From an uncultured Erysipelotrichaceae bacterium (GTDB lineage: Bacteria; Bacillota_I; Bacilli_A; RF39; UBA660), in contig CADBRL010000092.1 of assembly GCA_902797105.1 (NCBI GenBank), forward strand, positions 1 to 6,324: a stretch of 6,324 nt of DNA, in the 5' to 3' direction. Below the pieces are notes generated by a model that worked only from the letters and a program-made list of their open reading frames with translations, was not told the DNA's origin and did not search any database. Shown piece by piece: positions 6,105 to 6,324 of the stretch (position 1 is the stretch's first letter; each line of letters starts with the position of its first letter). The position numbers were made by a program, and so were the translations under genes.

Positions 6105-6293
6105 ATAGCAAATAAGAAAACAAAAATAATAAGTATAGTTGCAATTTTGGCACTCGCATTAACAGTAATAACAGCAACATATGCATATTTTAATGTAAGC
6201 GTAGGTGACCCAGCTCCATCAGATATTAAAATTAATGCAAATACTGTGGACACGTTCACATTTGCAAATTATCTCAAAATATGGTATAATTAA
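6105..6293 (+). pseudogene. Remnant of a SipW-dependent (TasA/camelysin-like) secreted protein
   Basis: The frame reads ANKKTKIISIVAILALALTV (codons 2-21), then ITATYAYFNVSVGDPAPSD and IKINANTVDTFTF. It has a positively charged start, a hydrophobic core, and the TATYAYF-type boundary with an early FNV strand of SipW-dependent signal-peptide proteins, which form secreted matrix fibres or surface layers. AAGGAG (6089-6094) is well placed, but 10 bases later, where ATG is expected before GCA, there is ATA (6105-6107). No in-frame ATG, GTG or TTG is usable upstream. Family-like sequence ends near 6263. The last ten codons (ANYLKIWYN and stop at 6291) read through the promoter of the next gene, so the original gene is cut off at about 50 codons where full members have roughly 150-250. 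I infer start-codon loss plus truncation by an inserted element. AUA initiation at low level cannot be excluded. Confidence 0.7.
6262..6290 (+). promoter_or_regulatory. Promoter of the right-edge gene
   Basis: TTGCAA (6262-6267, four of six to consensus) and a perfect TATAAT (6285-6290) are 17 bp apart, and TGG before the -10 makes it extended. Transcription should begin near 6297. The -35 lies in the palindrome ATTTGCAAAT (6260-6269), at or next to the point where homology to the secreted-protein family ends, so flanking DNA may supply it. Confidence 0.75.
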
Positions 6294-6317
6294 TCTAATT
6301 AAGGGGGATTTTGAGAT
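6271..6317. repeat. Exact 10-bp inverted repeat bracketing promoter and start codon
   Basis: ATCTCAAAAT (6271-6280) and ATTTTGAGAT (6308-6317) are exact reverse complements with 27 bases between them. The first arm lies in the -35/-10 spacer, upstream of the predicted transcription start. The second lies between the ribosome binding site and the start codon and includes the first two bases of the ATG. As RNA the pair can form only in transcripts entering from upstream. Confidence 0.8.
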
Positions 6318-6324
6318 GACTAAG
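6316..6324 (+). CDS. First codons of a gene, probably an IS200/IS605-type tnpB, partial
   Basis: ATG ACT AAG (MTK) follows AAGGGGG (6301-6307) by 8 bases and runs off the window. Three residues cannot identify a family. The tnpB suggestion rests on the leader: ATATGGTATAATTA through AAGGGGG matches the left-edge tnpB-like leader at 24 of 29 positions, with the same -10/-35 spacing and nearly the same distance to the ATG. Insertion into a secreted-protein gene is consistent with a mobile element. Any other element-borne gene remains possible. Confidence 0.45.

Larger units (their letters stand above)
6264..6324 (+). mobile_element. Inferred left end of an inserted element (IS200/IS605-like), partial
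   Basis: The homology of the SipW-dependent protein stops near 6263 and a promoter, ribosome binding site and new gene begin within 60 bases. No terminal inverted repeat or target duplication can be judged because the other end is outside the window. IS200/IS605 elements have neither, so this is not evidence against them. The exact boundary is uncertain by about 10 bases. Confidence 0.45.

Noticed and set aside
6020..6259. 79-codon minus-strand open frame
   Set aside because: It is antisense to the rel-operon terminator and the SipW-dependent remnant. The plus strand carries the recognisable signal peptide.
27..6315. Composite transposon bounded by the two outward-facing tnpB-like genes
   Set aside because: The enclosed genes are core chromosomal ones with uniform composition, IS200/IS605-type elements do not form classical composites, and the two leaders differ enough to be separate insertions.
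1..6324. CRISPR array, tRNA or rRNA gene, tandem repeats
   Set aside because: I saw no regularly spaced repeats, no tRNA cloverleaf with GGTTCGAATCC-like arm, and no rRNA-like sequence on either strand.

Overview
The window is very AT-rich DNA with standard-code bacterial genes. TGG is used for Trp, TGA is not read through, and ribosome binding sites are AGGAGG-like. The gene content is Gram-positive: a SpoVB/MurJ-type flippase, a long Rel alarmone synthetase followed directly by dtd, a GtrA-type membrane protein, and a remnant of a SipW-dependent (TasA/camelysin-like) secreted protein. A low-GC Bacillota, possibly an uncultivated gut lineage of Bacilli or Clostridia, fits best. The lineage is an inference, not something the sequence proves.

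Left part (1-686). The window opens inside the first codons of a minus-strand gene running off the left edge. Its N-terminus (MNTYKAYK) looks like TnpB of IS200/IS605-type elements, and it has its own promoter. Next comes an apparently independent minus-strand small RNA gene of about 117 nt. It has a consensus -35, an extended -10, internal hairpins and a perfect 14-bp terminator stem. A small plus-strand ORF of 95 codons follows. It may be a chimera of an XRE-like start and a fibronectin-III/Ig-like middle. Its 3' end overlaps the terminator of the convergent flippase gene.

Central part (687-6056). The flippase (minus) and rel (plus) diverge from a 70-bp intergenic region. On the plus strand rel, dtd, gtrA and a 336-residue protein of unknown family form a tight operon. 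The rel stop and dtd start overlap by one base, dtd and gtrA abut exactly, and 10 bases separate gtrA from the last gene. One terminator closes the operon at 6032-6056. The Rel protein keeps a complete RxKD-type synthetase but has lost the acidic catalytic pair of the HD hydrolase, so it is predicted to make (p)ppGpp without degrading it.

Right part (6057-6324). A SipW-dependent-type signal-peptide gene has a good ribosome binding site but an ATA where the ATG should be. About 50 codons in, its homology stops and a strong promoter plus ribosome binding site begins, leading to a gene starting MTK at the window edge. This promoter-leader matches the left-edge tnpB leader at 24 of 29 positions, so I infer that a second IS200/IS605-like element has inserted here. 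An exact 10-bp inverted repeat brackets its promoter and its start codon. In read-through transcripts it would hide the start codon; in transcripts from the element's own promoter it could not form.

The main non-routine signals are the hydrolase-degenerate Rel, the unassigned small RNA, the read-through-blocking repeat, and the unknown fourth gene of the rel operon.
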